64,000 nucleotides of DNA from contig JAIOHM010000003.1 in assembly GCA_019912965.1 (NCBI GenBank), positions 1-64,000 of the forward strand. The letters run 5' to 3'. The position numbers were made by a program, and so were the translations under genes. This document shows positions 38,394-48,537 of the stretch, in pieces. Origin of the DNA: Anaerolineae bacterium (GTDB lineage: Bacteria; Chloroflexota; Anaerolineae; Aggregatilineales; Phototrophicaceae). How positions within the stretch are numbered: position 1 is the stretch's first letter; each line of letters opens with the position of its first letter. A model generated the notes under the pieces. It did no database searches. It saw only the letters and a program-made list of their open reading frames with translations, and was not told the DNA's origin.

Positions 38394-40433
38394 ATGGCAG
38401 GTCAGGTCAGTACCGAATCCGACAAGCGCTATCAAATGCTGGTCGAATCAGCAAGCGATGTCATTTATACGACCGATGCCTATGGCTATTGTAACTATGT
38501 GAATGCTGCGGTCGAACGATTGTATGGTTATCGCTCGGCAGATGTAATCGGCAAACACTTCAGCGATTTTGTTGCTGAAGATTGGCGCGACCGGGTCATG
38601 GCTTTTTACCTCGATCAGTTTCAGCGCCGTGTGCCGGAAACGCGACTGGAATTTCCGGCGATAACCAACAAGGGCGAAATCCGCTGGGTGGAACAGGTTG
38701 TCACGCTTAATCAAGAGGGTGATTGGGTCATCGGTTTTAATGGTTTCGTGCGGGAAATTACCCAACGCAAACAGGCTGAAGATCAACTCCGTGAAAGCGA
38801 ATCGCGGCTGCGAATCATCGTCGAAAACGCGCCGAATATGATCTACATCAAGGATGTGGAAGGGCGCTATGTTCTGGTGAATCCGGCTGTGCTGAAATTG
38901 GGTAACAGCTTGGAAAAAGATTTTATTGGGAGAACCGATGCTCAAATCCATAATGAGCATGAAACGACTCGTATACGCGAGATTGAACAAGAAATTCTAG
39001 CATCGCAAAAAATGCAGGCATATGAATCCAGCTATGCTTTTCCTGATGGACAACGCTACTTCTCGGTTCTTAAATTCCCTTTTATTTCCAGCACTGGTGA
39101 ATCGCTGGGGGTGATTGGAATCAGTCAGGATATTACGCAGTATAAACGAACAGAAATAACCAATCATGAACACATCAATCGGCTCGAAATCATTAAACGG
39201 GTGGATGAGGAACTGACCCAAAGCCTGAGCATCGATTATGTACTGAAAATTGCGCTGGATGCTGCTGTACGACTGAGTCATGCTGAAGCCGGGGCGATCC
39301 ACCTGATCGAGGGCGACCATATGTGGGTGGCGCAGGTGATTGGCGATTATCCCCGTTCACTGATTGGGTCGCGGATTCCGATGGATGTAGGAATTGTCGG
39401 GCGCGTTGTGCGCGAAGGCCAACCGGAAATGATCTCCGATGTAACGCTTGACCCCGATTATGTCCCCAACGTACATGAAACCAAAGCCCAGATTACCATC
39501 CCCTTGATTTCCTCAGATCGATTGGTCGGGGTGCTGAATGTGCAGACCCCTGAACCGGGACACTTTAGCCAGCAGATGTTTGAGTTTTTGAAGGTGCTTT
39601 CGGCGCGAATCGCCAATGCACTGGAGAACGCGCGTCTTTACGACACGACCCAAAAACAACTTGATGAAATGCAAAAACTCTACCAACAGGTCAGCGATCT
39701 GGAACAACTCAAAACACAGATGATCCGGGTAGCCGCCCACGATTTACGGAATCCATTGGGTGTGATTTCCGGGTGTTTGCAGATGCTGACCCCGGAGATG
39801 GATCCAACCCTTTCCGACCGGGCGCGTGATTATCACCGCATCATTGACCAGGCGGTTGACCGAATGGACAAGATTACCCGTGACATCCTGACGCTGGAAC
39901 GGGTCGAAAGCGGGCGCGGCTTTTTGGATGATCTGGTCGATATGGGTGAACTGGTCAGCGGTGTATGGGCTGATTTCAAGAATCAGGCGGCGGAAAAGGC
40001 ACTGGATTACCAATTAGATGTTACACCCAAAATGGTGCGGGTACATGGCGAACGGGCAATGCTGCATGAGACCGTGGGGAATTTAATTAGCAACGCCATC
40101 AAATATACGCCGGAGCATGGCAAAGTCTGCATCAACCTGAAAACCGAGGGCGATCAAGCCGTTTTTGAGGTGGAGGATACGGGCTACGGCATCCCACAAG
40201 AAAATCAGGCGAACCTGTTCCAGCCATTTTACCGCGTCAAAACCAACGAAACACGCACCATCAAAGGCACGGGTTTAGGTTTACATCTGGTCAAGAGCAT
40301 TGTCGAAAAGCATAACGGGCAGATGCATTTCCGCAGTGTGTATGGCAAAGGCAGCACCTTTGGCTTTGAACTGCCGCTGGCCCGGAAGACCGGCACCAAA
40401 AGCCGCAAAGAAAAAGCGGTCAAGGTCAGTTAA
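38394..40433 (+). CDS. PAS-PAS-GAF sensor histidine kinase (complete)
   Basis: PAS motifs; HDLRNPLGVISG (HisKA), NLISNAIKYTPEHG, DTGYGIP, GTGLGLHLVKSIVEKHNG (HATPase). Confidence 0.93.
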   Translation: MAGQVSTESDKRYQMLVESASDVIYTTDAYGYCNYVNAAVERLYGYRSADVIGKHFSDFVAEDWRDRVMAFYLDQFQRRVPETRLEFPAITNKGEIRWVEQVVTLNQEGDWVIGFNGFVREITQRKQAEDQLRESESRLRIIVENAPNMIYIKDVEGRYVLVNPAVLKLGNSLEKDFIGRTDAQIHNEHETTRIREIEQEILASQKMQAYESSYAFPDGQRYFSVLKFPFISSTGESLGVIGISQDITQYKRTEITNHEHINRLEIIKRVDEELTQSLSIDYVLKIALDAAVRLSHAEAGAIHLIEGDHMWVAQVIGDYPRSLIGSRIPMDVGIVGRVVREGQPEMISDVTLDPDYVPNVHETKAQITIPLISSDRLVGVLNVQTPEPGHFSQQMFEFLKVLSARIANALENARLYDTTQKQLDEMQKLYQQVSDLEQLKTQMIRVAAHDLRNPLGVISGCLQMLTPEMDPTLSDRARDYHRIIDQAVDRMDKITRDILTLERVESGRGFLDDLVDMGELVSGVWADFKNQAAEKALDYQLDVTPKMVRVHGERAMLHETVGNLISNAIKYTPEHGKVCINLKTEGDQAVFEVEDTGYGIPQENQANLFQPFYRVKTNETRTIKGTGLGLHLVKSIVEKHNGQMHFRSVYGKGSTFGFELPLARKTGTKSRKEKAVKVS

Positions 40434-40486
40434 AAAGTGCATAAAAATTTATTGGTCAGATGATTTGAATAGTCCTGTTATTTGCC

Positions 40487-40912
40487 GTGAAAGTTGTTAT
40501 GGCTGACTCCAAACCCGTTCCGCCCAATCTCGACCTGATTCAAATCGTCCAACAAGCGCGGATGCTACACGACGCACAGACTACCCCATCACAGATCAGC
40601 GGGGTGTATTGGCTGGAATGCAAACCTTCCAGTCCAGGCCAAACCCCCACAGCCCGTGCCGGGGAATGGCGCATTGAAACCACACTGGCCGAAGTGGACT
40701 CGCTCTGGGCGATCATCAAACAAGCAACAGAAGCCGGTTTTCTCGGTTACAAGTCGAAAGTATCCACTGCGCCAGCCCATGGACAAACACAGACAGATGC
40801 ACGGTTAATCGTGGTGCGAACTTATGATGCTGACGATACAGCAGATGTGGCACGGGTAGAGGCCGCGCTGCGCGAACGAGGCATTCAGACAGGCCGATAC
40901 GAACAGATTTAA
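40487..40912 (+). CDS. Hypothetical protein (putative phosphothreonine-lyase/DUF1917-like fold uncertain)
   Basis: 141-aa ORF between two confident genes; sequence WRIETTLAEVDSLWAIIKQATEAGFLGYKSKVSTAP. Confidence 0.5.
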   Translation: MKVVMADSKPVPPNLDLIQIVQQARMLHDAQTTPSQISGVYWLECKPSSPGQTPTARAGEWRIETTLAEVDSLWAIIKQATEAGFLGYKSKVSTAPAHGQTQTDARLIVVRTYDADDTADVARVEAALRERGIQTGRYEQI

Positions 40913-40993
40913 ATATCCACATGGTTGCTAAATTGGTTTCTGTTCCCTACAATATGGCCTATCGGGGTAAGCAATTATTGTAGAAAGAAGGTC

Positions 40994-42334
40994 ATGTTCG
41001 CAACCATTCTGATTGCGGTACTCGTTATTGTTTCCATGATTGCAATCAATGCGCTGTATGTGGCCGGGGAATTTGCCGCTGTCAGCGCTCGCAAGGGTCG
41101 CGTTGTTCAGGCAGCAAACGAAGGCAACCGTCTGGCAAAACTCCTTCTGCCGATTGTTGAAGATCACCATAAGCTCGACAACTATATCGCCGCCAGCCAG
41201 GTTGGTATCACACTTTCCAGCATCATTCTGGGCATTTATGGACAGGGACAGATTGCGCCGATGATCGCCCCACTCATCGCAAAGATTCCATTTCTGAGCG
41301 ATGAAGCTGCGGCATTAGGGGTATCTTCGCTGCTGGTGTTGGCCTTTCTGACGACGCTGCAAGTGGTACTCGGTGAATTAGTGCCGAAGTCGCTGGCACT
41401 GCAATACCCAGAGGAGATGGCCTACGGCACCGCCCTGCCCATGAGCTGGTCGGCGAATTGGCTGCTGCGCCCATTCATCATTCTGCTCAACGGCAGTGGT
41501 GCCCTCCTGCTCAGACTGCTGGGTGCCAATCAGGGTGCCAGCCATCAACATGTTCACTCGCCTGAAGAAATTATGATGCTGATCGGTCAAAGCCATGAAG
41601 GCGGTTTGCTGGACGCGGAAGAACGGGAACTGCTGGATAATGCATTACGGGCAGGCGAACTCACTGCCGGGGAAATCGCCGTTCCGCGCATTCGGATGAT
41701 TGCTGCCGAACAGAGTATGCCGATTAGCGAACTGCTTCAGATTGCCACGACATCCGCCTACACCCGCATTCCAGTATATGAAGAAGACGTCGACCACATC
41801 ACAGGCTTCGTGCATCTGAAGGATTTATTCCGGCTGCACTACACCCAAAAAGAAACCAGCATCCAGAGCATTCTCCGCAAAGTGCCTTACATACCCGAAA
41901 CCATGCCAACCCGACAGGTATGGGAAACCCTAGATCGTCACCAGAGTTATCTGGCAATTGTGATTGACGAATACGGGGGAACCGCCGGGATGCTGACCCG
42001 CGAAGATTTGATCGAGGAATTGTTCGGGGAACTTCAGGATGAATTCGATACCGAAAATCCGCTCATTACCCGGCTCGAAAATGGGCAATACAAAGTGCGA
42101 GGCGATATTCTCATCGAACATCTCAATCATCGTCTGGATATTGATCTGCCGATTGATGAAGCCCATACCATAGGCGGGCTGGTCTTGCAGGTCATGGGAC
42201 GCATCCCGCAGATTGGTGAATCGGTCAAAATTCAGGGGATTAACCTGCGCGTTCAGGCTGTCACCAACCGGGCAATTGAGGAACTGCTGCTGACACTCCC
42301 CAAAGCGGCTGGTTCGCAGGATGAAACCCGCTGA
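40994..42334 (+). CDS. CNNM/CBS-domain hemolysin-family transporter
   Basis: CNNM N-terminal TM domain, LGELVPKSLALQYPE, CBS pair, VIDEYGGTAGMLTREDLIEELFGE. Confidence 0.92.
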   Translation: MFATILIAVLVIVSMIAINALYVAGEFAAVSARKGRVVQAANEGNRLAKLLLPIVEDHHKLDNYIAASQVGITLSSIILGIYGQGQIAPMIAPLIAKIPFLSDEAAALGVSSLLVLAFLTTLQVVLGELVPKSLALQYPEEMAYGTALPMSWSANWLLRPFIILLNGSGALLLRLLGANQGASHQHVHSPEEIMMLIGQSHEGGLLDAEERELLDNALRAGELTAGEIAVPRIRMIAAEQSMPISELLQIATTSAYTRIPVYEEDVDHITGFVHLKDLFRLHYTQKETSIQSILRKVPYIPETMPTRQVWETLDRHQSYLAIVIDEYGGTAGMLTREDLIEELFGELQDEFDTENPLITRLENGQYKVRGDILIEHLNHRLDIDLPIDEAHTIGGLVLQVMGRIPQIGESVKIQGINLRVQAVTNRAIEELLLTLPKAAGSQDETR

Positions 42335-43662
42335 TGGATATTCTGATTTCATTCAGCATTATTCTCGTCCTGATCCTGTTAAACGGGATGTTTGTGGCTG
42401 CCGAATTCGCCATCATCGGCATTCGCCCTTCACGGGTCGAACAGCTTGCGGATGAAGGCAACCGTACCGCGCGGCGTTTGCTGGAAGTTGTCAAGAATCC
42501 ACCGAAGGTTGACCGCTACATCGCCACTGCCCAGTTAGGCATTACGCTTGCCAGTCTGGGTTTGGGGATGGTGGGTGAACCGTCGGTCGCTCATCTATTA
42601 GAAGTTCCACTGCATGACTGGCTCGGACTGAGCGATGAGGTGCTGCACACGGTTTCATTTTTGATCGGATTGTCGATCATCACGTATCTACATGTGGTCA
42701 TTGGCGAGATGGTACCCAAATCGCTATCGCTGCAAAACGCGGAACGGGCAGTGCTGCTGCTGGCCGGGCCGATGTTCTTCATACAGGGCGTTTTCTCTCT
42801 GGCTGTTACGGGGTTGAACCGCATTGGTCTGTTCACGCTCCGGGTGCTGCGCGTTCCACCGCCCGCCAAAGGCAGCCGCCTGCATACGCCGGATGAACTG
42901 GAACTGATTATCTCCGACAGCGTGGCAGGCGGGATGATGGAAGAATCGGAACACCGGATCGTCAGCAATATTTTTGAATTTGCTGAACTGCGAGTAGAAC
43001 AGGTGATGACCCCGCGGGTGAAGGTGGACGCGATACCCGTCACGATCACAGAAACAGAAGTGCTGGAGCACATGTTTCACTCGCCCCACAGCCGTCTGCC
43101 CGTTTATGAGGACAGCCTCGATAACATCATCGGTCTTTTGCACCTTAAAGAACTGGCTCAACAGCAGTTGGCTAAAAAGCCTTTCGATCTTCACGCGATT
43201 CTGCACGTTATTCCCAGCGTTCCAGAGGGCACTTCCGCCGAAAAGCTGCTTTCCAAACTCAAACGGGAACGGGTTCATATGGCGATTGTGCTGGATGAAT
43301 ACGGCGGCACAGCGGGCATCGTAACGATGGAAGACCTGATCGAACAAATCATGGGGGATGTGCGCGACGAGTTCGATGTCGAAAAACAGCCATCGATCAT
43401 GGTGCTGAAGCCGGGACATTTGCTGGTCGAGGGTGATGTACGGTTACATGAATTGACCGAATATCTCGATATTGGCGACCCGGATTCGTATGAGGTGGAC
43501 AGCATCGGCGGTTTGCTGCTTTCGCAGATTACCCTGCCACCAGCGAAGGGCGACCAAGCAGTGGTCAACAAGATGACCCTACGCGCCGAGGAAGTCAATG
43601 GTTTAACGATTGAACGTTTATCTGTCCTATATACACCACAAGCTACCAGCACTGATGCCTGA
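42334..43662 (+). CDS. CNNM/CBS-domain hemolysin-family transporter, tandem paralogue
   Basis: IGEMVPKSLSLQNAE; VLDEYGGTAGIVTMEDLIEQIMGD; TGATG overlap with upstream gene. Confidence 0.92.
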   Translation: MDILISFSIILVLILLNGMFVAAEFAIIGIRPSRVEQLADEGNRTARRLLEVVKNPPKVDRYIATAQLGITLASLGLGMVGEPSVAHLLEVPLHDWLGLSDEVLHTVSFLIGLSIITYLHVVIGEMVPKSLSLQNAERAVLLLAGPMFFIQGVFSLAVTGLNRIGLFTLRVLRVPPPAKGSRLHTPDELELIISDSVAGGMMEESEHRIVSNIFEFAELRVEQVMTPRVKVDAIPVTITETEVLEHMFHSPHSRLPVYEDSLDNIIGLLHLKELAQQQLAKKPFDLHAILHVIPSVPEGTSAEKLLSKLKRERVHMAIVLDEYGGTAGIVTMEDLIEQIMGDVRDEFDVEKQPSIMVLKPGHLLVEGDVRLHELTEYLDIGDPDSYEVDSIGGLLLSQITLPPAKGDQAVVNKMTLRAEEVNGLTIERLSVLYTPQATSTDA

Positions 43663-43664
43663 AA

Positions 43665-44261
43665 TCAGTTGAATTTGGGGATGACGCCGCCTGTGCGGTT
43701 CATGTAAGTGCGGTACTCGTCCCCAAAATTATCCAGCATCATCTTTTCCTCACGCGGGACGCGCAGCCAGTAAATCGGCGCGAAGGTTACGAGCAGCGCC
43801 AACCCGGCAATCCAGTTGTGCAATAAAAGTGCCTGCGCGATGCCAGTTAGCCAGACCGAAGCATAAATCGGGTGGCGCAGGTGCTGGTAAACGCCATTGG
43901 TGACGAGTTTGTGTTCCTGCCGGACTTCCAATGTGGGCGACCAATTCGTCCCTAAATCGGCATGTGACCGCCACAGCAGCCAGACCGAACCCGCTAACGG
44001 CAGAATGCCTATCAATGCCAGCCAATCGGGCAGTTGATAATTGGCAAAATCCAGCCACGGTGTGAAGATATAGATGATGGGCAGCAGGTGCATCCCCACA
44101 AAACCCAACAATGCCAAACTAAATTCCAGGGCGTTCAGACGATTATCGCTAATGCGGTGCTGGTGACGGTCGGCACGGTTGCGTTTGCGGTGCGGCGCAC
44201 GAATGGTTTCGATGGCAATCCAGCCGATGAGGAAAATAATCTTGAATACGTTTGGGGACAT
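43665..44261 (-). CDS. Isoprenylcysteine carboxyl methyltransferase-like membrane protein
   Basis: HKLVTNGVYQHLRHPIYASVWLTGIAQ..REEKMMLDNFGDEYRTYMNRTGGVIPKF. Confidence 0.88.
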   Translation of the reverse strand: MSPNVFKIIFLIGWIAIETIRAPHRKRNRADRHQHRISDNRLNALEFSLALLGFVGMHLLPIIYIFTPWLDFANYQLPDWLALIGILPLAGSVWLLWRSHADLGTNWSPTLEVRQEHKLVTNGVYQHLRHPIYASVWLTGIAQALLLHNWIAGLALLVTFAPIYWLRVPREEKMMLDNFGDEYRTYMNRTGGVIPKFN

Positions 44262-44723
44262 GTTAGCTCACTCCTGCTCTGGATAAGCCTAGCGCGGATT
44301 TCGCCAGCCATACCCCCTAGAAAAAGGGGGTTCGGTGGAAACAGATTGCGCAAAATTGCCGTAGGGGTTGTCGGCGGGAAGACGGGAGGCTGGCATGTCG
44401 CAAATGTCATTGTCGGCGGTTGGGGTGGGGAGCGCCGTAGTGTACAACGCAAAGCTCTCGTCTTGTCGCCGCGTTGTCGGGATTGTCATTGTACAGCGGG
44501 AACAGGGGAGATTGGCGCTGCAATTGTACAATAACCTTTGCGCACGGCAGACGATGAACCGACATCTTGACGCCGGAGGGGCTTTTGCGTAGCATAGATT
44601 TATCGCTCCGTTTCCACACAGGAAAAATCCCCGTGACACTGTTTTACGAGTAATCCAATCGACAAACGAGTGGTTTGATCACCAGCGGATTTCACAACCC
44701 GTTTTTTTCGTTTTGCCGATTGC

Positions 44724-45461
44724 ATGAAAGGAATAACAGTCATGACTACCCTGAAACTCCCCGGCGTACATGTCGCGCCGAATATTCAAACTGACCCCGA
44801 GCTGTACGAAATCGAGAATATCGCGGCTGATCCAGCGCAGAAAATTGAAGCGGCGATGTACAGCATTGCGCCGTGGGATGACAAAATTGTGCTTGATCTC
44901 GGCGCGGGGACGGGATTCCATACGCCGCGCTTCCATGAAAAGGCCGCGCATGTTTTCGCCGTTGAGCCTCATGCGCCATCGCGGGTGCTGGCGATGCGAC
45001 GCTTTGCCGCGTTGGGTCTGGAACGTGCATCGGTAGTGATCGGTTCCGCCGAGCAGATTTTCCTGCCTGACCAAAGCATTGATGTGATGCACGCGCGATT
45101 TGCGTATTTCTGGGGGGCGGGCTGCGAGGCTGGTCTGTCGGAAGTTGCACGGGTGATGCGACCGGGCGGAACGGCGTTCATCATCGACAACGATTTGCGG
45201 AACGGCACCTTTGCAGAATGGCTGGCGCAAATCCCGAAGTTTTCGCAAAAGGCCGATGCAGTAGAAACTTTCTGGGCGGAACAGGGCTTTAATCAGGTGC
45301 GGATTCCGAGTGAGTGGCGCTTTCAAAATCGGGCTGATCTGGAAGCGGTGGCGCGGCTGGAATTCGGGAACGAGTTGGGTACGCGGTTGGCGGCAGGGCA
45401 TGAAGGGCTGACGATTGAATATCACAACAGTCTGTACTGGAAGCGGTACGGTAGTGGTTAG
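44724..45461 (+). CDS. Class I SAM-dependent methyltransferase
   Basis: KIVLDLGAGTGFHTPRFHEKAAHVFAVEPH..EVARVMRPGGTAFIIDND. Confidence 0.88.
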   Translation: MKGITVMTTLKLPGVHVAPNIQTDPELYEIENIAADPAQKIEAAMYSIAPWDDKIVLDLGAGTGFHTPRFHEKAAHVFAVEPHAPSRVLAMRRFAALGLERASVVIGSAEQIFLPDQSIDVMHARFAYFWGAGCEAGLSEVARVMRPGGTAFIIDNDLRNGTFAEWLAQIPKFSQKADAVETFWAEQGFNQVRIPSEWRFQNRADLEAVARLEFGNELGTRLAAGHEGLTIEYHNSLYWKRYGSG

Positions 45462-45462
45462 T

Positions 45463-45532
45463 TGACAGTTCACGGTTGACAGTTATCAGTTGGCAGTTTT
45501 TGGTTCTTATTTTTTGACTGTCAACCTATACG
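45463..45532. repeat. Dispersed short repeat array (TTGACAGTTCACGGTTGACAGTTATCAGTTGGCAGTT)
   Basis: Read directly; ends in GACTGTCAACC, inverted relative to GGTTGACAGT. Confidence 0.8.
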
Positions 45533-45537
45533 GGGAA

Positions 45538-45580
45538 GAGTCGCAAGATTCGCAGACCCGTTTTGTGAATCTTGCGACTC
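45538..45580. other. Long perfect stem-loop, 14-bp stem
   Basis: GAGTCGCAAGATTC-GCAGACCCGTTTTGT-GAATCTTGCGACTC. Confidence 0.85.
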
Positions 45581-45637
45581 TTTGATGGCGGCGGCGGCGG
45601 CGATGGCGGCGTGGCGAAAAAGGGTTTCGCCGCCACT

Positions 45638-45670
45638 CAAGTTATCAGTTATCGGTTTTCAGTTGTCAGA
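45638..45670. repeat. Dispersed short repeat array (GTTATCAGTTATCGGTTTTCAGTTGTCAG)
   Basis: Read directly. Confidence 0.75.
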
Positions 45671-45812
45671 AAATTCAGCTCGCCCCCTGCTTGCTAGGCT
45701 TTGGGGCTAGAGGAAAGTCTGCACCGCTGGGTGTGGGGCTACCCTTTAGCAAATACACACTCTATAATAGAACAAAAAGGCTATCTGAGTCAATTTGAAT
45801 TCCGTTTGAGAA

Positions 45813-46550
45813 GTGCATGAGTGGAGAGACGCCGGAATGCCCCTGAACTTGCAGCAAAGATTATCCGATTCGCCGTTTGTCGAGCGCATCTGGCGCAGCC
45901 GCAGCGAAGGCATCAACAGCTTTATTTCGATTGCGGTGGCGCAGTTGGATCTGGTGGTGTGGAAGCAATACGGCAAAACCTCTATCGCGCTGCAAGGGCC
46001 GGAGACGAAAGCAGTAGCTGCCCCTGTTCCCCAAGACGCTGAATTTTTCGGCATCCTCTTTAAAACCGGCATTTCGCTGTCACCGTTCGCGGTTGAAAAT
46101 CTGGTTGATGGGAATGTGACTTTCCCCGAAGCGAACAGTGACTCTTTCTGGCTGAACGGCTCGGCATGGCAGCTCCCGAATTACGAGAACGCTGATACCT
46201 TTGTCGATTGGCTGGCGCGGGATGGTCTGCTGGCTCATGAACCGGTTGTCAATGATGTGCTGCGGGGTTATCAGCCTAATCTATCGTTACGGTCGGTTCA
46301 GCGGCGATTCCTCGGCGCAACGGGGTTAAGCTACCGAACGATTCAACAAATCGAACGCGCCCGCCATGCGGCGGTTTTGTTACAGGAGGGTGTATCTATT
46401 CTCGATACTGTGCATGAAACAGGCTATTTCGATCAGCCGCATCTAAACCATGCGCTGAAGTATTTTATCGGGCAGACCCCGGCTCAACTGATGGATAAAA
46501 GCCGGATGGAGCAGTTGTCGTTACTTTACAAGACAGATTCTTTTGGCTGA
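45813..46550 (+). CDS. AraC-family transcriptional regulator
   Basis: C-term SLRSVQRRFLGATGLSYRTIQQIERARHAAVLLQEGVSILDTVHETGYFDQPHLNHALKYFIGQTPAQL. Confidence 0.9.
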   Translation: MHEWRDAGMPLNLQQRLSDSPFVERIWRSRSEGINSFISIAVAQLDLVVWKQYGKTSIALQGPETKAVAAPVPQDAEFFGILFKTGISLSPFAVENLVDGNVTFPEANSDSFWLNGSAWQLPNYENADTFVDWLARDGLLAHEPVVNDVLRGYQPNLSLRSVQRRFLGATGLSYRTIQQIERARHAAVLLQEGVSILDTVHETGYFDQPHLNHALKYFIGQTPAQLMDKSRMEQLSLLYKTDSFG

Positions 46551-46593
46551 ATTATGATGCTTCTGTTGAAGGTCATCAGCAAAGGAGAACGCT

Positions 46594-47139
46594 GTGCGAA
46601 AAGTAGTGGCGCATCTATTTTACTCGTTGGATGGTGTGGTCGAAGACCCCTCATGGACGATGGCGTATTTTAACGACGAGATCGGGCAGGAAGTCGATCT
46701 GCAAACCGGGCGGCAAGATGCGATGCTGTTGGGGCGGGTGAATTATGAAGAATGGGCAGCTTATTGGCCGACCTCGAACGATGAGCCATTCGCCACTTAC
46801 ATCAACAATGTGAAAAAGTATGTGGTTTCGACCACGCTGGATAAGGTTGAGTGGAATAATTCCACGCTCCTGAAGGGCAACCTTGTCGAAGAAATCAACA
46901 AGCTGAAGGCGCAACCCGGTAAAAATATCGGTGTCACTGGCAGCATCACGTTGATTCAATCCTTGTTGGAAAATGACTTGGTGGATGAGCTTCGGTTGGC
47001 GGTGCATCCGGTTATCGTGGGCAGCGGCAGGAAGCTGTTCAAGGACGGTATCACACCGAAAAAGATGAAGCTGGCCGAAACCAAAACCACCAAAACAGGT
47101 GTCGTGTTTCTGGTCTATGAGCCTGACCGAAAAGCCTAG
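46594..47139 (+). CDS. Dihydrofolate reductase-like (RibD C-terminal) family protein, GTG start
   Basis: FYSLDGVVEDPSWTMAYF..MLLGRVNYEEWAAYWP..GVTGSITLIQSLLENDLVDELRLAVHPVIVGSGRKLF. Confidence 0.9.
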   Translation: MRKVVAHLFYSLDGVVEDPSWTMAYFNDEIGQEVDLQTGRQDAMLLGRVNYEEWAAYWPTSNDEPFATYINNVKKYVVSTTLDKVEWNNSTLLKGNLVEEINKLKAQPGKNIGVTGSITLIQSLLENDLVDELRLAVHPVIVGSGRKLFKDGITPKKMKLAETKTTKTGVVFLVYEPDRKA

Positions 47140-47298
47140 TGCCTCGCCACCGCGATAACTGAGGATAGAAGCGACCGCGCCGGGTAAACATCGAATTCCA
47201 GCAGACGGTCGCTTTTGCGTCACAGGCGCACCGTACAGGCTCAATTTCATTGCTTCTGTGCCGCCTGAGTCATCCCAAACCCGCCTCTAAAAAGTTTT

Positions 47299-47856
47299 CT
47301 ACGTCACTTGCTCCGGCTCGAGGAGCGCCCAATTATGCGATACGTCGGGTTCACTACAGAGATTGCGGTTAAAACAACAGGGGCGTCTCATGCCCTTGTT
47401 GAGTTTGTCGAGCGCAACCTCGATATGCTTTTGGCGGGTCTCCGCTGTTTTGACAGCGCGTATCCAGCGAATCCAATCCCAACGGGCAAGTGGGGTAATA
47501 TCCTTCCATAAAGCCTCGGCTTCCGGGGAAGCTGCCAACGCTTTTTGTAAATCTTCAGGAACTTCCGGCTCTATCCATTCTTTGCTCGGTTCAAGCGAAA
47601 CCTGTACCGTATCGCCTGCCTTTGCGGAGGCGGCATCCAGCAACTTTTTGTCAGGACTAAACCAGTGGCTCGATCCTCGCCCCGGTGCGTACCGCCCATC
47701 CGGTTCGAGCAAGGTTTTAAAAGGAACGCCATTGATCGTCCCTGAAACCATGGTCATCCCTCTTGACGGAAGTTCGGCAGAGGCAGTCTCAGGTAGTCTG
47801 AGAATGATCCAGTCATTGATTTTAAACAGTTGGGTTTCAAAATGGATTGTCGACAT
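47299..47856 (-). CDS. DUF1905/YdeI (OmpD-associated)-like protein
   Basis: MTMVSGTINGVPFKTLLEPDGRY..VQVSLEPSKEWIEPEVPEDLQKAL..ARWDWIRWIRAVKTAETRQKHIEVALDKLNKGMRRPCCF. Confidence 0.8.
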   Translation of the reverse strand: MSTIHFETQLFKINDWIILRLPETASAELPSRGMTMVSGTINGVPFKTLLEPDGRYAPGRGSSHWFSPDKKLLDAASAKAGDTVQVSLEPSKEWIEPEVPEDLQKALAASPEAEALWKDITPLARWDWIRWIRAVKTAETRQKHIEVALDKLNKGMRRPCCFNRNLCSEPDVSHNWALLEPEQVT

Positions 47857-48021
47857 ATTGCCTCACGAAGCTATTATCAGAACACCGCAACGCCTATAGG
47901 GATCAGGGAACGGCTCGTGTGTAGATTGCGGCATCTATTGATTATACTAAAGGTTCGAATTCGGTCTTGTGGCATAGTCTCAAGCACTTGCCGGGCGGTC
48001 GCAGTGATCCGAGCGAACGGG

Positions 48022-48537
48022 TCAGCAATCGAATACGAACCAGCAATACTCATTACGCAACTTTTGGTCGTCAAGCACGAGTTCCCGGATTTCGTTGGGA
48101 AGCTGCGCCCGCTGCCACTGGCACTCCCGGCGACCAGCCTCCATCCGTTCAGCTTCAGGAGCCGCCGCACGCACAGCCCTGATCGCGTAGGCCGCTGCAC
48201 CCAGTTCGTGCGCTGCCACATGCGCCACCGCCGCAGCTTGTCCAGCAGCGTAAGCCGCTTCTCTTGCCGCGCCGTTCAACGCTCTGGCAGCGCCCATCGC
48301 ATGTCCGGCTGCAGTACGGGCTTGAGTCATGGTAATTTCACCTCGCACCCAAGCGTGCGCCTGCTCAATCGCACCGCGCGGACGGTCGTCACTGGGCTGT
48401 ACTTGCTCGAAGAAATGCAGTACATGCTGCGCGCAATCAGCCGCCCAAACTGCAAGAAGGCGATGATCGGCGTCCTGTAGGGTGCCGCCGCGCCGCACGG
48501 TAATAAACCGAGGGTCTCGAATCTTGCTGAAAATCAC
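48022..48537 (-). CDS. Imm5-like putative immunity protein
   Basis: DPRFITVRRGGTLQDADHRLLAVWAADCAQHVLHFFE..DDRPRGAIEQAHAWVRGEITMTQAR..AVAHVAAHELGAAAYAIRAV. Confidence 0.65.
   Translation of the reverse strand: MIFSKIRDPRFITVRRGGTLQDADHRLLAVWAADCAQHVLHFFEQVQPSDDRPRGAIEQAHAWVRGEITMTQARTAAGHAMGAARALNGAAREAAYAAGQAAAVAHVAAHELGAAAYAIRAVRAAAPEAERMEAGRRECQWQRAQLPNEIRELVLDDQKLRNEYCWFVFDC

Noticed and set aside
42724-43419. 231-aa antisense ORF opposite the second CNNM gene
   Set aside because: Shadow of a confident plus-strand gene.
44034-44534. 166-aa plus-strand ORF after the isoprenylcysteine methyltransferase
   Set aside because: Overlaps the methyltransferase antisense and enters a low-quality intergenic stretch; no recognisable domain or RBS.
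44679-45473. 264-aa antisense ORF opposite the methyltransferase
   Set aside because: Methyltransferase on the plus strand has clear motifs; the antisense ORF has none.
45710-45719. GAGGAAAGTC motif typical of RNase P RNA
   Set aside because: Surrounding sequence lacks the rest of the RNase P core (no ACAGAA..GGCTTA-type 3' part) and there is no room before the AraC gene at 45813; treated as coincidence or fragment. Infernal with the RNase P models would settle it.
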